Position numbers and translations under genes: made by a program. Positions 45,184-54,789 of a stretch of DNA of 64,000 nucleotides are shown here, in pieces. How positions within the stretch are numbered: the first letter of the stretch is position 1; the number at the start of each line of letters is the position of its first letter. This stretch comes from Acidobacteriota bacterium. Lineage in GTDB: Bacteria; Acidobacteriota; Terriglobia; Terriglobales; Acidobacteriaceae. The stretch lies in NCBI GenBank assembly GCA_013289685.1, contig JABCZL010000008.1, positions 248,001-312,000 of the forward strand, read 5' to 3'. Under the pieces are notes generated by a model, which was not told the DNA's origin, did no database searches, and was given only the letters and a program-made list of their open reading frames with translations.

Positions 45184-47706
45184 GTGGTCCGCATCGGGTC
45201 CATCGCGCGTTGGATCGAAACTCTCGGGCAGGACGTTCGCTACGCGGCTCGCGGACTGCGCAAGGCGCCCGGCTTTACTCTGGTGGCCGTGCTGACGCTG
45301 GCCCTCGGGATCGGCGGCTCGACAACGATTTTCAGCGCGGTCGATGCACTTCTTCTGCGTCCTCTTCCTTATCCTGATCAAGACCGGCTCGTGTCTCTAT
45401 CGAATACCTATACGAAATATCCGCGCGAGCGCGGACCGGTCTCAGGCACGGACGTGGCCCACTGGAGAACCGACAACCAGGTATTCGAGCAAATCGAGTG
45501 CGTGTCGTGGCCGGACATGGTGGCCATGTCGGGCGCGGGCTCTGCGGAACGCGTCGGTGTGCAGCACGTTAGTGTGCGGCTATTTTCGCTGCTGGGTGTC
45601 AAAACTTTCTTAGGCACCATCCCCACGGACGCCCTGTCTGAGAAGAAGGGATCGGACGGTGTCGCAATCAGCTATGAATTCTGGCAGCACCATTTCGGGG
45701 GTGACCCGAATGTGCTTGGGCGCACTATCTTCGTCGACACCGCGTCAACCACGGTGATAGCGGTTCTGAATCCTGGATTCAACCTCTTTGGCACAGGTGT
45801 CCCCGAGGCTTACTACATCCACGGCATGGCAGATCCAGCGGACTCCGGTTTCGATGATCCCCGATTTCTGGTTGGCATTGGAAAGTTGAAGCCGGGTGTT
45901 TCCGTGGAGCAGGCTCAAACCGCCATGAATGTCACGGCGCTTCATCTGGCCCAGGTTTTTCCCAAAGTCTACACAGGCATGGGAGTGAAAGTTGAGCCCT
46001 TGCAGAAGGGGCTGTTCGGCTGGTCGGCGGAGGTCATCTACTTGCTCTTCGCAGCGGTGGGGTTCGTTCTGCTGATTGCATGTACGAACGTCGCCAACCT
46101 GCTGTTGGTTCGCGGGGACGGGCGGCGCAGGGAAATTGGAGTGCGCGTCGCTCTGGGCGCAAGCCGGAGAAGTCTAATCCAGCAACTCTTGACCGAGAGT
46201 GTTTTACTCTCCCTGGCCGGCGGGGCAGCGGGTCTGATTTTGTCTTTCGCGGGCGTCCGGATTCTGGTTGCGCTGTCCAAATACCTGCTTCCGACAGCAG
46301 GAGTTTCTGTGAATGGCCGGGTTTTATTCTTTACGTTCGGCGTCTGCGTTCTGACCGGCCTGGTGTTCGGGCTGATCCCGGCTTACCGGGCATCGAAAAA
46401 CGACCCGAATGAATGTTTGCGAGAGGGAGGCCGGAGCACAGCGACCAAGTCCCGCCATCGCACGCGAAACATCCTGGTGGTGGCGGAGATTGCGGTGGCG
46501 TTGGTCTCGTTGATTTGTGCGGGGCTGATGATCAATACGGTGGCTCGTATCCTGCGCACCAGTCCGGGTTTCAATTCCGACCATCTGCTAACGGCAGAAG
46601 TGCGGCTGACCGGGGAGAAGTACATGGACGCCACTGGTCAGGATAAAACAGGGTTTAATGTGATCCAGCCGGGAGTGAAAATTTTCTGCCGGCAGGTGCT
46701 CGAGAGGGTTCGAGAAATACCCGGCGTCGAAAGTGTGGCTTTGGTCGACTGGCTTCCGCTCGCCGATAACGCCCAACATGCTTTTCCGGACTTCACGATT
46801 GTAGGCCGGAGTACGGATCTTTCGGCAGAAAAGCCAAGCATAATCCTGGATGGTGTGAGTGCGGGTTATTTTCAGTTGATGGGCATTCCGATCGTGCGCG
46901 GCCGCGGCGTCACCGAGCAGGACACGGAGACATCTGCGCCGGTGGTCGTGATTAGCGAAGCGATGGCGCAAAAGTTCTGGCCCAACGAAGATCCCATCGG
47001 GCGGGAGATCACGTTCGATTCCTCCCCGGAGGAACGGCCGCGACAGATCGTCGGCATCGTGGGAAACGTGAAACAGTTTGAGCTGATCCGCGAATCGCAA
47101 CCCCAGGCGTATGTCTCGTATTTGCAGTTGCCAGCGCATACGGTGCCGGGCTGGACGGAGAGCCGGGTTCACAAGAGCCTGGTTATCGGCACTCGATCTA
47201 CCTCCGCGGCGCTGATCGAGAACGTTCGGAGAACAATCTCGAGCCTGGCACCAGATTCAGCCGTGTCCGGAGTCACGACGGTGGAGAAGACGGTCTCGAA
47301 TTCGGCTCGGCCCTGGACGGTTCTCTCTGAAATGCTGGGACTCTTTGCCGCGATGGGCTTGATTCTTGCCGCGGTCGGAATTTACGGGGTGATTTCGTAC
47401 TCGGTCAGCGAACGCAGCCATGAGCTTGGCCTGCGCATGGCACTGGGAGCGCAACGCGGACACGTGGTCCGACTGGTGTTGGGACAGGCCATGATGCTGT
47501 CGGTCGTCGGCGTCGTCATTGGCGTGGCCGCATCTTTTGCCGCGGCGCCCTTGCTGGCGGAATTCCTCTACGGGGTGAAACCCCACGACGTGCTGACTTT
47601 AGTTTTGGTTTCGTTGCTTCTGATCGCGGTGACGTTTTTCGCCAGCTATATCCCGGCTCGGCACGCTACTCTGATTGATCCCATGGAGACGCTGCGGCAC
47701 GATTAG
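45184..47706 (+). CDS. ADOP-type duplicated ABC permease
   Basis: An ~840-residue inner-membrane protein of the acidobacterial duplicated orphan permease type. It has two MacB/FtsX units fused in one chain. The N-terminal tag is [36 protein letters not shown], the first periplasmic core follows, and the first FtsX core is [53 protein letters not shown]. The second half repeats the plan and ends with [34 protein letters not shown] and [17 protein letters not shown]. No ATPase gene is adjacent. The start is taken at GTG 45184, because a longer frame overlaps the zinc-ribbon gene. Confidence 0.9.
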   Translation: MVRIGSIARWIETLGQDVRYAARGLRKAPGFTLVAVLTLALGIGGSTTIFSAVDALLLRPLPYPDQDRLVSLSNTYTKYPRERGPVSGTDVAHWRTDNQVFEQIECVSWPDMVAMSGAGSAERVGVQHVSVRLFSLLGVKTFLGTIPTDALSEKKGSDGVAISYEFWQHHFGGDPNVLGRTIFVDTASTTVIAVLNPGFNLFGTGVPEAYYIHGMADPADSGFDDPRFLVGIGKLKPGVSVEQAQTAMNVTALHLAQVFPKVYTGMGVKVEPLQKGLFGWSAEVIYLLFAAVGFVLLIACTNVANLLLVRGDGRRREIGVRVALGASRRSLIQQLLTESVLLSLAGGAAGLILSFAGVRILVALSKYLLPTAGVSVNGRVLFFTFGVCVLTGLVFGLIPAYRASKNDPNECLREGGRSTATKSRHRTRNILVVAEIAVALVSLICAGLMINTVARILRTSPGFNSDHLLTAEVRLTGEKYMDATGQDKTGFNVIQPGVKIFCRQVLERVREIPGVESVALVDWLPLADNAQHAFPDFTIVGRSTDLSAEKPSIILDGVSAGYFQLMGIPIVRGRGVTEQDTETSAPVVVISEAMAQKFWPNEDPIGREITFDSSPEERPRQIVGIVGNVKQFELIRESQPQAYVSYLQLPAHTVPGWTESRVHKSLVIGTRSTSAALIENVRRTISSLAPDSAVSGVTTVEKTVSNSARPWTVLSEMLGLFAAMGLILAAVGIYGVISYSVSERSHELGLRMALGAQRGHVVRLVLGQAMMLSVVGVVIGVAASFAAAPLLAEFLYGVKPHDVLTLVLVSLLLIAVTFFASYIPARHATLIDPMETLRHD

Positions 47707-47799
47707 TTGTCGAAAGGGAGTTTCCGTTTCAAACTCAGGCCTAAAAGCCGCGCTGCGCGCAGCGGACGGACGAATGCGTCCGTCCCTACATAGGCCTTG

Positions 47800-49476
47800 C
47801 TACTGCTTGGCGATCCAGGTCGCCATTTTGTCCAGCGCGACCGGCGACATGGTTTCCTGAATCTGTGCGTATTCGGCGGGGGAGCCGGTCTTGGCGCTCT
47901 GGAATAAGTGGTTCAGGCCAGTCAGTTCGTCGACCTCGACGTGTTGATTGCCGGATTCTGCCAGTGCTTTGCGGATGGCCGAAAGATTCTGGCTGGGCAG
48001 CACCTGCTTGTCGAGGGAGCCGTTGATGGCGAGCACGGGGCAGGTGACTTTGCGCAGCGCGATGGCGGGATCGTAGGTCAGGAAGTAACGGAACCACACC
48101 GAGGTGAGCTGCTTGATTTGAAGGCCGATCTGGCCCTCCGGAACGTCGCCGGCCATCTTTTCTTTCAGTTTCTTTTCTAAGATGATCGCGTCTTTTTCGG
48201 TCTCGACCAGGGTGAGCATCTCTCTAAGTTTGGCCGCGTTCTTGGCGGCCTCTTCGGGACTTTTGCCGCCGGCGACCTCGATTGCCTCTCCTTGCGCCGG
48301 CAGTATCTGATCTCCCGGAACGCCGGTGCCGGCCATCATCACGATGAAGGCGACGTCTTTATTGCGGGCCGCGATCATGGGGGCGATGACTCCGCCCTCG
48401 CTGTGGCCGATCAGGCCGATTTTGTGGGGATCGACTTCGGCGCGCGTTTTCAGATAGGCGATGCCGGCTTCAGTGTCAGTGGCGAAATCGGCAGTGGTCG
48501 CAGTTGAGAAATCTCCCGTCGATTTAGCGGTGCCGCGGTCGTCGGCGCGCAGCACGGCAATCCCGTGGCGAGTCAAATAGTCTGACAGAACCAGGAAGGG
48601 CTTGTGGCCGAGCAGGGTCTCGTCACGATCCTGCGGGCCGGAGCCGGTGATGAGCACGACCGCCGGAAACGGGCCCTTGCCCTGCGGAATGGTCAGGGTT
48701 GCGGCCAGCGTGACGTTCTGTACTTTGTTGTCATAGGCGACGTCTTCGTCGCGGTAAGGATAGGGCTTCACCGGATTCTGGGGGCGTTTCAGTTCCAGCT
48801 CCGCTTCATCCTTCACCCGCTTCAGGACGAGGGGATGAGTGCCACCCATTTGCGTGAAGGTTCCGTCGATGGAGGACACGTCGGCAGCGATCTTGCCGTC
48901 GAAGGCTCCTTCGATCTTTTTCACTTCAATCTTGAGCGATGAGCCGTCGCGGGTGACGGAGGAGGTGGGGATGTCTTTTGCGCCCTGATCCGGACTGTCC
49001 AGAGTCGCGGTCAGGCCGTCTTCAATGCTGACGATGTGGAAGACGACGCGCAGCTTGATGGATCCGAGATCGAGTGTTCCCATCCAGGCGCCGTCGATGT
49101 CGGAAGGTTTGACAGCCTTCGGCGCGCCGCGTTTGAAATCGAGCGGAAAGCTCTGACCTTGCTGCGTCCACGTTCCCGAAAGTGAGTTTCCGTCGGCGGC
49201 GACCTTGGCTTCGTACTTGCCCTGGATGATGGCCAGTTCCAGGCTCAGCTTGGCATCCTTCAGCGAAATCGAGCTCACCGGAATACCGTTTGCGCCCGCT
49301 TGGTCAAGGCTGTCCATGGTCGCTTTCAGGCTGCCGTCGGGCGCTTTGGTGACGTGCAGGACGAGGCGGAGCTTGGCGCCAGCGTCGAGGGTGCCTTGCC
49401 AGTCGCCGGTAATATCTTGCGCGTGAGCCAGGCAGGCGATCAGAAAAAAAACTCCCAACAACATCCATCGCTTCAT
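47800..49476 (-). CDS. Secreted alpha/beta hydrolase with two N-terminal repeat domains
   Basis: A 558-residue exported hydrolase (signal MKRWMLLGVFFLIACLAHAQ). Residues ~20-235 contain two copies of a beta module, DITGDWQGTLDAGAKLRLVLHVTKAPDG and DIDGAWMGTLDLGSIKLRVVFHIVSIEDG. The alpha/beta-hydrolase domain has oxyanion region LITGSGPQDRDET, nucleophile GLIGHSEGGVIAP, and acid and His in NGSLDKQVLPS and TGLNHLFQ. Esterase or peptidase chemistry is likely; substrate unknown. The start is set by the signal peptide and a GGAGTGACGAC tract. The next gene upstream is a paralogue of the N-terminal half without the hydrolase. Confidence 0.88.
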   Translation of the reverse strand: MKRWMLLGVFFLIACLAHAQDITGDWQGTLDAGAKLRLVLHVTKAPDGSLKATMDSLDQAGANGIPVSSISLKDAKLSLELAIIQGKYEAKVAADGNSLSGTWTQQGQSFPLDFKRGAPKAVKPSDIDGAWMGTLDLGSIKLRVVFHIVSIEDGLTATLDSPDQGAKDIPTSSVTRDGSSLKIEVKKIEGAFDGKIAADVSSIDGTFTQMGGTHPLVLKRVKDEAELELKRPQNPVKPYPYRDEDVAYDNKVQNVTLAATLTIPQGKGPFPAVVLITGSGPQDRDETLLGHKPFLVLSDYLTRHGIAVLRADDRGTAKSTGDFSTATTADFATDTEAGIAYLKTRAEVDPHKIGLIGHSEGGVIAPMIAARNKDVAFIVMMAGTGVPGDQILPAQGEAIEVAGGKSPEEAAKNAAKLREMLTLVETEKDAIILEKKLKEKMAGDVPEGQIGLQIKQLTSVWFRYFLTYDPAIALRKVTCPVLAINGSLDKQVLPSQNLSAIRKALAESGNQHVEVDELTGLNHLFQSAKTGSPAEYAQIQETMSPVALDKMATWIAKQ

Positions 49477-49519
49477 AACGTCGTCACTCCTTAAATGCTC
49501 ACTGCTGTATGCGCGGCCT

Positions 49520-50287
49520 TCACTGCTTGGGCGCATCCGCCGTAGCTGGCTTGGAAGCCTCCGGGCTGGCCTCTTCTTTCGTGCGCTTCAGGCTCAAGGC
49601 CCGGGCCGGGTCGTCGCCCTGGATCCAGTCGCCGGTCATCGTGTCCAGTGCCTTGTTGATCTTGACCTGGACAATCACGTTCACTTGCTTCAGGTTGATT
49701 TTGATCGAGTTCCCCTTGCGAGTTACGGCGGTTGCCGGCCATCCCTTGATGCCCATCATTTCGGGCAGATCGGCGGTCGCCGTCAGTCCATCCGCGGTGT
49801 TCTTGATGTGGAAGGTCACATGATTTTTCTCGATGCGCCCACCTTCCCCGTGCGTCTCGTAGATGCCCTCCCACATGCCGTCAATATCGGAGGGCGGAGC
49901 GGGATCGTGCGTCATCTTCATGGGCGTCGTAGTCTTGCTCAGAGTTAGCGGCATCTTCTGTCCGCCGGTGCCCTGCGTCCAGTTCCCGCTGATCGAGCCG
50001 TTCCCTTTGAGCGCACCGTCGAAGACTCCTTTGATGATGTTCACGGTGAAATGCACCTTGGAGGCGTCGAGGACGATGGAATCGACGGGGGCGCCGGCGG
50101 CCGCCTGGTCGGGGCTGTCCATCGTGGCCTTGAGAGTTCCGTCGGCGTTCCTGGTGATATGCAGGACCATCCGCAACTCGCCCATGGGAGTGGTCAAGGG
50201 GCCTTGCCAGTCACCGGTGATATCTTGCGCCTGGGCCGCGCACCCGGCGGCCAGAACGATCAAAGCAAGCCCGAACCCCTGTTTCAT
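49520..50287 (-). CDS. Secreted paralogue of the DITGDWQG beta module
   Basis: A 255-residue exported protein (signal MKQGFGLALIVLAAGCAAQAQ). It consists of two copies of the same module as the downstream hydrolase: DITGDWQGPLTTPMGELRMVLHITRNADG at the front and DIDGMWEGIYETHGEGG..HVTFHIKNTADG in the middle, each followed by LKATMDSPDQ-like or LTATADLPEM-like and DGALKGNGSISGNW-like strands. No catalytic triad. Probably co-transcribed with the hydrolase (43-base gap); it may bind the same ligand. It ends in a short Ala/Pro tail. Confidence 0.82.
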   Translation of the reverse strand: MKQGFGLALIVLAAGCAAQAQDITGDWQGPLTTPMGELRMVLHITRNADGTLKATMDSPDQAAAGAPVDSIVLDASKVHFTVNIIKGVFDGALKGNGSISGNWTQGTGGQKMPLTLSKTTTPMKMTHDPAPPSDIDGMWEGIYETHGEGGRIEKNHVTFHIKNTADGLTATADLPEMMGIKGWPATAVTRKGNSIKINLKQVNVIVQVKINKALDTMTGDWIQGDDPARALSLKRTKEEASPEASKPATADAPKQ

Positions 50288-50323
50288 CCGGGTGTTTCCT
50301 TTTCCATTGCTGCTCGTTGCCAT

Positions 50324-51016
50324 TCACAATCCTCCCTGTCGTTCCAGCTGTTTGTAGAACACGAGAGAGTATATGACGGGAGCGAGCGCCGCAACGAGAA
50401 TCGCCGCGATTGGCAGCCAGAAGGGCGCGCGCAGAAGCACGGCGACCAGACCCAGCAGGCCTCCGGCAAAAAAAGTTCTGGCGGCGAAACGGTGGGTGGC
50501 GTTCCACACTTGTTCGCTGGCAATGGTCCACGGGGTGCGCACGCCGACGTAGAAATTTCGCCGCACTTTGCCCAGAACGTTTCCCAGCAATGCAATCAGA
50601 AGGCTAACGCCGCCTTCGAGAGCGCGGCTTACGTCGATTGCAACTCCCAGGGCTGAAGCCAGGATGAGCAGCTGAACGTAGGCCAGCAGGGCGACGATGA
50701 TGATCATGATGTAGAGGTAGGTCGCGCGGAAGGAGTCCACTTCGAACTTCTTCGGCGAGAGCCAGGGCAGAGCGGAAAATAGCAGGACAATGCCGAGCAT
50801 GAAGCCAGGGCCGTAGACGAATAGCGACCACTTCGGGCCCCAGCCGTCCACCTGTCCATGAACGTCCCAATGTACGGGGACGATGTTCGGGAGCTGGGGG
50901 TACGCAACGATCGTTCCAACCAGCGTAGCGAGAATTACTGCCGCGGCGCCCAGGTAGTATTTCTGATTGATCGTCATCTTGTTGATCGTCTTGTTGGCAG
51001 TCGGATTCGTTGTCAT
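50324..51016 (-). CDS. SdpI-family membrane protein (DUF1648)
   Basis: A 230-residue inner-membrane protein. The N-terminal DUF1648 segment is YPQLPNIVPVHWDVHGQVDGWGPK (the PxHW motif), and the C-terminal SdpI-like part is LGKVRRNFYVGVRTPWTIASEQVWNATHRFAAR. Six hydrophobic segments are visible. In Bacillus, SdpI gives immunity to the SDP toxin and senses it for the repressor SdpR. Here the gene overlaps the ArsR-type gene by 4 bases (ATGA), so the two form an operon. No SdpC-like toxin was seen nearby. Confidence 0.9.
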   Translation of the reverse strand: MTTNPTANKTINKMTINQKYYLGAAAVILATLVGTIVAYPQLPNIVPVHWDVHGQVDGWGPKWSLFVYGPGFMLGIVLLFSALPWLSPKKFEVDSFRATYLYIMIIIVALLAYVQLLILASALGVAIDVSRALEGGVSLLIALLGNVLGKVRRNFYVGVRTPWTIASEQVWNATHRFAARTFFAGGLLGLVAVLLRAPFWLPIAAILVAALAPVIYSLVFYKQLERQGGL

Positions 51017-51375
51017 TTTTCGTCTTCTTCCGGGGACCTGTTCGTCCCGGACTTATCGTCTTTCGGCCGAGCATCTTTCTGCGGCGCATTCTTTGGCCGA
51101 GCTTCGCTGCCGCGCATTAAATCCATGGCCCAGGCCATCAAGTCCTGCACCACGGTGGTGTTCAGGCCATACCAGATCTGCTGGCCGTCGCGGCGGCTGG
51201 TGAGCAGATCGGCCTCTTTCAACACGGAGAAATGGTGCGACATGGTTGGTTTGGTCATGTCGAAGCGCTCGGCTAAATCGCCGGCCGTCATCTCGCCGCG
51301 GCGTAAGAGGCGCAGAATCTCACGGCGCGTGGGATCGGCGATTGCCTTGAACGCTTCGTTGGAGGACGGTGCCAT
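51013..51375 (-). CDS. ArsR/SdpR-type transcriptional repressor
   Basis: A 120-residue winged-helix DNA-binding protein: FKAIADPTRREILRLLRRGEMTAGDLAERFDMTKPTMSHHFSVLKEADLLTSRRDGQQIWYGLN is the full ArsR fold. No metal-binding cysteine box (CxC) is present, which fits the SdpR subtype rather than metal sensors. The C-terminal ~35 residues are a charged, low-complexity tail (KNAPQKDARPKDDKSG). It overlaps the SdpI-like gene by four bases; SdpR proteins commonly repress their own operon and are relieved when SdpI binds them at the membrane. Confidence 0.93.
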   Translation of the reverse strand: MAPSSNEAFKAIADPTRREILRLLRRGEMTAGDLAERFDMTKPTMSHHFSVLKEADLLTSRRDGQQIWYGLNTTVVQDLMAWAMDLMRGSEARPKNAPQKDARPKDDKSGTNRSPEEDEK

Positions 51376-51534
51376 AGTTAGATCGACGTGTAATTAGACA
51401 ACCATCGAAATATAAGACGGGGAGCAGGGTTTGTCAAGGGCTGTCGCGAAGGCGCGAAACAGCGCTTGGGGCAGGCCGTTTGCCGGGGTAGAATGACCTT
51501 GGATCACTGGCCGACCCCTCACGGCCCGTAAGTA

Positions 51535-53304
51535 ATGCCGCCATTCCAGTTTGAATCCATGAAGCTGAGTTCCACGAATACATCCATGAAGCTCAATTCT
51601 CTATGTCTCGTTCTACTGAGCGCCAGCCTCGTGGCCCAGGTCGCGGGCAATGCTGCCGGGAGACCTGCGAGCCGCGCAGTGATTGAGGGCATCGTCACCA
51701 GGGAGCCGGGCAGCGAGCCGGTGAAGAAAGCGCTGATCGAATTGATTGCCGAAAACCAGGCGGAGGGTGGAGACTACACGGCGGTCAGCGGGCCCGACGG
51801 CGGCTTTCGTATCGAAGGGATTGTGCCGGGCCGCTACCATCTCTTTGCCGAGCGCACGGGATTGCTCGAAGTCGACAAGCACCACGCGCGCGCCGATGGT
51901 CGCGTCCTGACGCTGGCGGCCGGGCAGGAAGTGAAAGATCTGCGGATTCGGTTGCAGGCGGCGGCGGTGGTGCGCGGACGCGTGACCGACGAAGATGGGG
52001 ATCCTTTGCCCAACGCACAGGTCGCGGTGCTGCGGCAGACCTTCGCATCGGGGCACAGCCGGTGGGAGCAGGCCGGTGCCGAGCGCACGAACGACCTTGG
52101 CGAATACCGCGTGGCGGGACTGGCGGCGGGGAACTATTACGTGTCGGTGAGTCCGCCGCCGGATTTCAAGAGCCTGATCGAAGGGGCTGGCGTGGCCGCG
52201 GATACCCACAAGGGTGGCGCGCCGGATAACTCAGCGGCTACTTCATATCAGACGACATATTATCCGGGCACCGCTGATCGCAGCCAGGCCTCGCCGGTGC
52301 AGCTGCACGCCGGCGATGATTTTCCGGTGAACTTTTCTCTCACGCCGGGTCCGAGCCTGAGCATTCGCGGGTCGGTGGTGAATCTCCCGCCAAGGTCTTC
52401 GGCGGTGATCATGCTGCAATCGCGCGATTTCAGCCTGGTGCTGAATGGAGCGGAGATGCATCCCGACGGAAGCTTTGTGATTCGCGATGTCGCGCCCGGA
52501 GCCTACACAATTCTGGCGACGGTAGAGAACGCTCCAGTGCCGATGATGGCGCGCCAGGCGCTGCAGGTGGTGTCGAACAGCGTTGAAGATCTGCGGCTGT
52601 CGCCGCAACCCGGGGGATGGATTCACGGGCGCCTGCGGTTGGAAGGCAAGAGTGGCGGCCGGTTTGACCCCACCCAGATCTTTCTCACCTTGCGCTCGGC
52701 CGACGGAGACGATGAAGCGCTCAGTGAGTTCACCATGGGAAATGGATTCTCGCACCTCGCCCATGTTGCGGCGGACGGGACGTTTGAGTGGAAGAGCGTT
52801 CCTCCAGGAACTTACTACGTGCAGTTCGCCGGCGAGGGCTCAACGCCTTATTCGCCCACCGGCGGCAACGCAGACTGGTATCTGAAGTCGGTAGCGGCGG
52901 GCGGTCGGGACGTGGGTGATGCGGGCATCAGCGTGAATGGCGGCGCTGCGGTGCTCGACCTGGTGGCGAGCGCGAATGGCGGGGTGGTCGAGGGAGTTGT
53001 GGCTGACTCCAAGGGCGAGCCGGTCGCGAACGCGGTGGTAGTGGCTGTCCCGGAGATGCGGCTGCGCGCCCGCGCCGAGCGCTATCGCAAGACGGTCAGC
53101 GATCAGAGCGGACGATTCACACTGCATGGCGTTGTGCCCGGGGAATACACGGTGCTCACCTGGGAGAGCGTGGAGGGCGAGGCTTACTACAATCCTGAAT
53201 TTCTGAAGAATTACGAGGGGCAGGGAAGCGGCATGCGCGTGAGCGAAGGCGAGCGCAAGAGCGTGCAGGTGAATGTGATTCCGGAGAGTGACGAACGGCC
53301 CTAG
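51535..53304 (+). CDS. Secreted carboxypeptidase-regulatory-like domain protein
   Basis: A large exported protein built from repeated beta-sandwich modules like the carboxypeptidase regulatory (CarbopepD_reg) fold. Examples are VIEGIVTREPGSEPVKKALIELIA..GPDGGFRIEGIVPGRYHLFAERTG, VVRGRVTDEDGDPLPNAQVAVL and VVEGVVADSKGEPVANAVVVAVPEMRLRA..DQSGRFTLHGVVPGEYTVLTWE. No catalytic site is seen; the likely role is surface or ligand binding. The signal peptide is best formed from ATG 51586 (MKLNSLCLVLLSASLVAQ); ATG 51559 and 51535 are also in frame, and the first is adopted only as an outer limit. It stands alone. Confidence 0.85.
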   Translation: MPPFQFESMKLSSTNTSMKLNSLCLVLLSASLVAQVAGNAAGRPASRAVIEGIVTREPGSEPVKKALIELIAENQAEGGDYTAVSGPDGGFRIEGIVPGRYHLFAERTGLLEVDKHHARADGRVLTLAAGQEVKDLRIRLQAAAVVRGRVTDEDGDPLPNAQVAVLRQTFASGHSRWEQAGAERTNDLGEYRVAGLAAGNYYVSVSPPPDFKSLIEGAGVAADTHKGGAPDNSAATSYQTTYYPGTADRSQASPVQLHAGDDFPVNFSLTPGPSLSIRGSVVNLPPRSSAVIMLQSRDFSLVLNGAEMHPDGSFVIRDVAPGAYTILATVENAPVPMMARQALQVVSNSVEDLRLSPQPGGWIHGRLRLEGKSGGRFDPTQIFLTLRSADGDDEALSEFTMGNGFSHLAHVAADGTFEWKSVPPGTYYVQFAGEGSTPYSPTGGNADWYLKSVAAGGRDVGDAGISVNGGAAVLDLVASANGGVVEGVVADSKGEPVANAVVVAVPEMRLRARAERYRKTVSDQSGRFTLHGVVPGEYTVLTWESVEGEAYYNPEFLKNYEGQGSGMRVSEGERKSVQVNVIPESDERP

Positions 53305-53307
53305 GGA

Positions 53308-53429
53308 ATCTCTGATTAAGCTCCTACTTTGTCATCCCGAGCGGAGCAGAATTGCCGTTTTTTGGCAATTCTGCGCAGTCGAGGGACCTGGTGTTTTCTC
53401 TACGGTACTTGATAAGAGCTTCCCTAGGC
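53308..53429. repeat. GTCATCCCGAGCGGAGCAG repeat, copy 2
   Basis: Nearly identical to 11568-11691, from ATCTCTGATTA to TTCCCTAGG, in the same orientation. Confidence 0.88.
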
Positions 53430-53450
53430 GGCGCCCGTAAAAGTCAAAGT

Positions 53451-53516
53451 CCCCACCCCTTCGGGAGGCCCAGGGCAGGCTCTGTCGCAAAAGACGCGAC
53501 AAGGATGGGGCACCCG
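53451..53516. repeat. CCCCACCCCTTCGGG..GGATGGGGCACCC repeat
   Basis: A GGGTGCCCCATCC-family copy. It begins a ~240-bp segment (about 53451-53690) that is repeated at about 54650-54890 and includes a promoter region and signal-peptide coding. Confidence 0.88.
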
Positions 53517-53584
53517 AAAAGCAAACTTTATCCTGGGATGGCCGTCATACTAGAATGACTCAATTCTTCGTAGGAGGTTCCGTC

Positions 53585-54624
53585 ATGCGTTCTCATTCGA
53601 AAACGCTTCTGATCGTTTCGTTTCTTCTGATCTCGCTCAGCACGTGGGCGCAAGAAACCGATCACCACGAATCCGCTTTGCTGTGCCGCATCGGCAAGCT
53701 GGACTCCCCGAGCCCGCCTCGATATGGGCAAGACACTGGGGACTCCGATGGGACAAGGGATATTTAATTACGTATGACGAGTTGCCGGAGGGCGGTCCTG
53801 AGAGGCCCACCGTCGTGCTCTATGACCGCAGCGGACAGGTCGCGAGAGAAGCCACTGTATGGTTTAAAGACGCGCGCACTGTCAGTATCAGCGATGCGGC
53901 GGTAAGCAAAGCGGGGGAACTCGTCGTGTCTGGGGGAACGGAGAACGAAGCTGGCGTGATCGCAAATTTCATTGCATCCATTGGGTCCGACGGTCGCGTG
54001 AGCCGAGTTGTTCGAACCACGCCCTTTCTTCCTCTCCACCTGTGCGGCTCCGGTGATGGTACGGTGTGGAGCTATGGCGTGGACCGAGACTCGCCGGGCC
54101 GACGAGTCGAAGATTCCCTGATGCTGCGCCGCTACGGTCTCAGCGAAGGCCAACTGGCTGCCATGCTAGATCAATCGAAACTGAATTCGTCGGGCTGGTC
54201 GTTGGTGGATGGAGTGTATCCCGGCGCGATTAGCTTGAGGTGTACTTCTACAAAGGTTGCGCTGCTGAATGTTGGCAGTAGTGAATATGTAGAGGTTGAC
54301 ATTCCCACGAACACTCTGAGAATTCGAAAACTGAATCCGCTGCCTTCTCCAAAAGAGATGCGTATCACTGGGTTTGCTCTCACCGAGTCAGGGGATGCCT
54401 TTGTGAGCCTGCATGACCGCACGAGCCAGCCTCCTCGTTCGGGAGTTTTCAAGCTAACATTCGATGCTGCCGAAGTCGGATCCTGGAGTCCCGTTGAGAA
54501 CACCGTGGGGCCCTACCTTCATGGGGGGCCGATCGAACGCCTGCTCGGCGCAGACGGCAACGACTTGGTTTACACCCGCGACCTCAGCGGAACGGCGTTT
54601 TGGTCGCAGTATAAGAGTCGTTGA
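53585..54624 (+). pseudogene. Secreted beta-propeller-like protein, frameshifted
   Basis: ATG 53585 (MRSHSKTLLIVSFLLISLSTWAQ, a signal peptide, with AGGAGGTT upstream) reads about 43 codons in one frame and then hits a stop at 53765. The remainder, LPEPASIWARHWGLRWDKGYLITYDELPEGGPERP through DLSGTAFWSQYKSR, is open in the -1 frame to 54624. Restoring one C in the CCCC at ~53706 would join them as KLDSPEPASIWARHW. The mature protein has repeated blade-like strands (VVLYDRSGQVAREATVWF, GELVVSGGTENEAGVI). The break may be a real mutation or a sequencing error; no slip-and-hairpin signal is evident. The leader is near-identical to the next gene. Confidence 0.75.
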
Positions 54625-54650
54625 AGGAGCGACAGTGTAAACCAGAATCC

Positions 54651-54714
54651 CCACCCCTTCGGCAGGCTCAGGGGAGGCTCTGTCGCGAAGTACGCGACAA
54701 GGATGGGGCACCCG
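54651..54714. repeat. CCCCACCCCTTCGGC..GGATGGGGCACCC repeat
   Basis: A second copy of the unit at 53451-53516, opening the duplicated leader of the next gene. Confidence 0.88.
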
Positions 54715-54789
54715 AACAGCAAACTTTATCCTGCGATGGCCGTCATACTAGAATGAAGAATGATTCAATCCTTCGCAGGAGGTCCGACA

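Noticed and set aside
51013-51375. ArsR-type metal sensor
   Set aside because: No CxC metal box or C-terminal metal site; genomic pairing points to SdpR.
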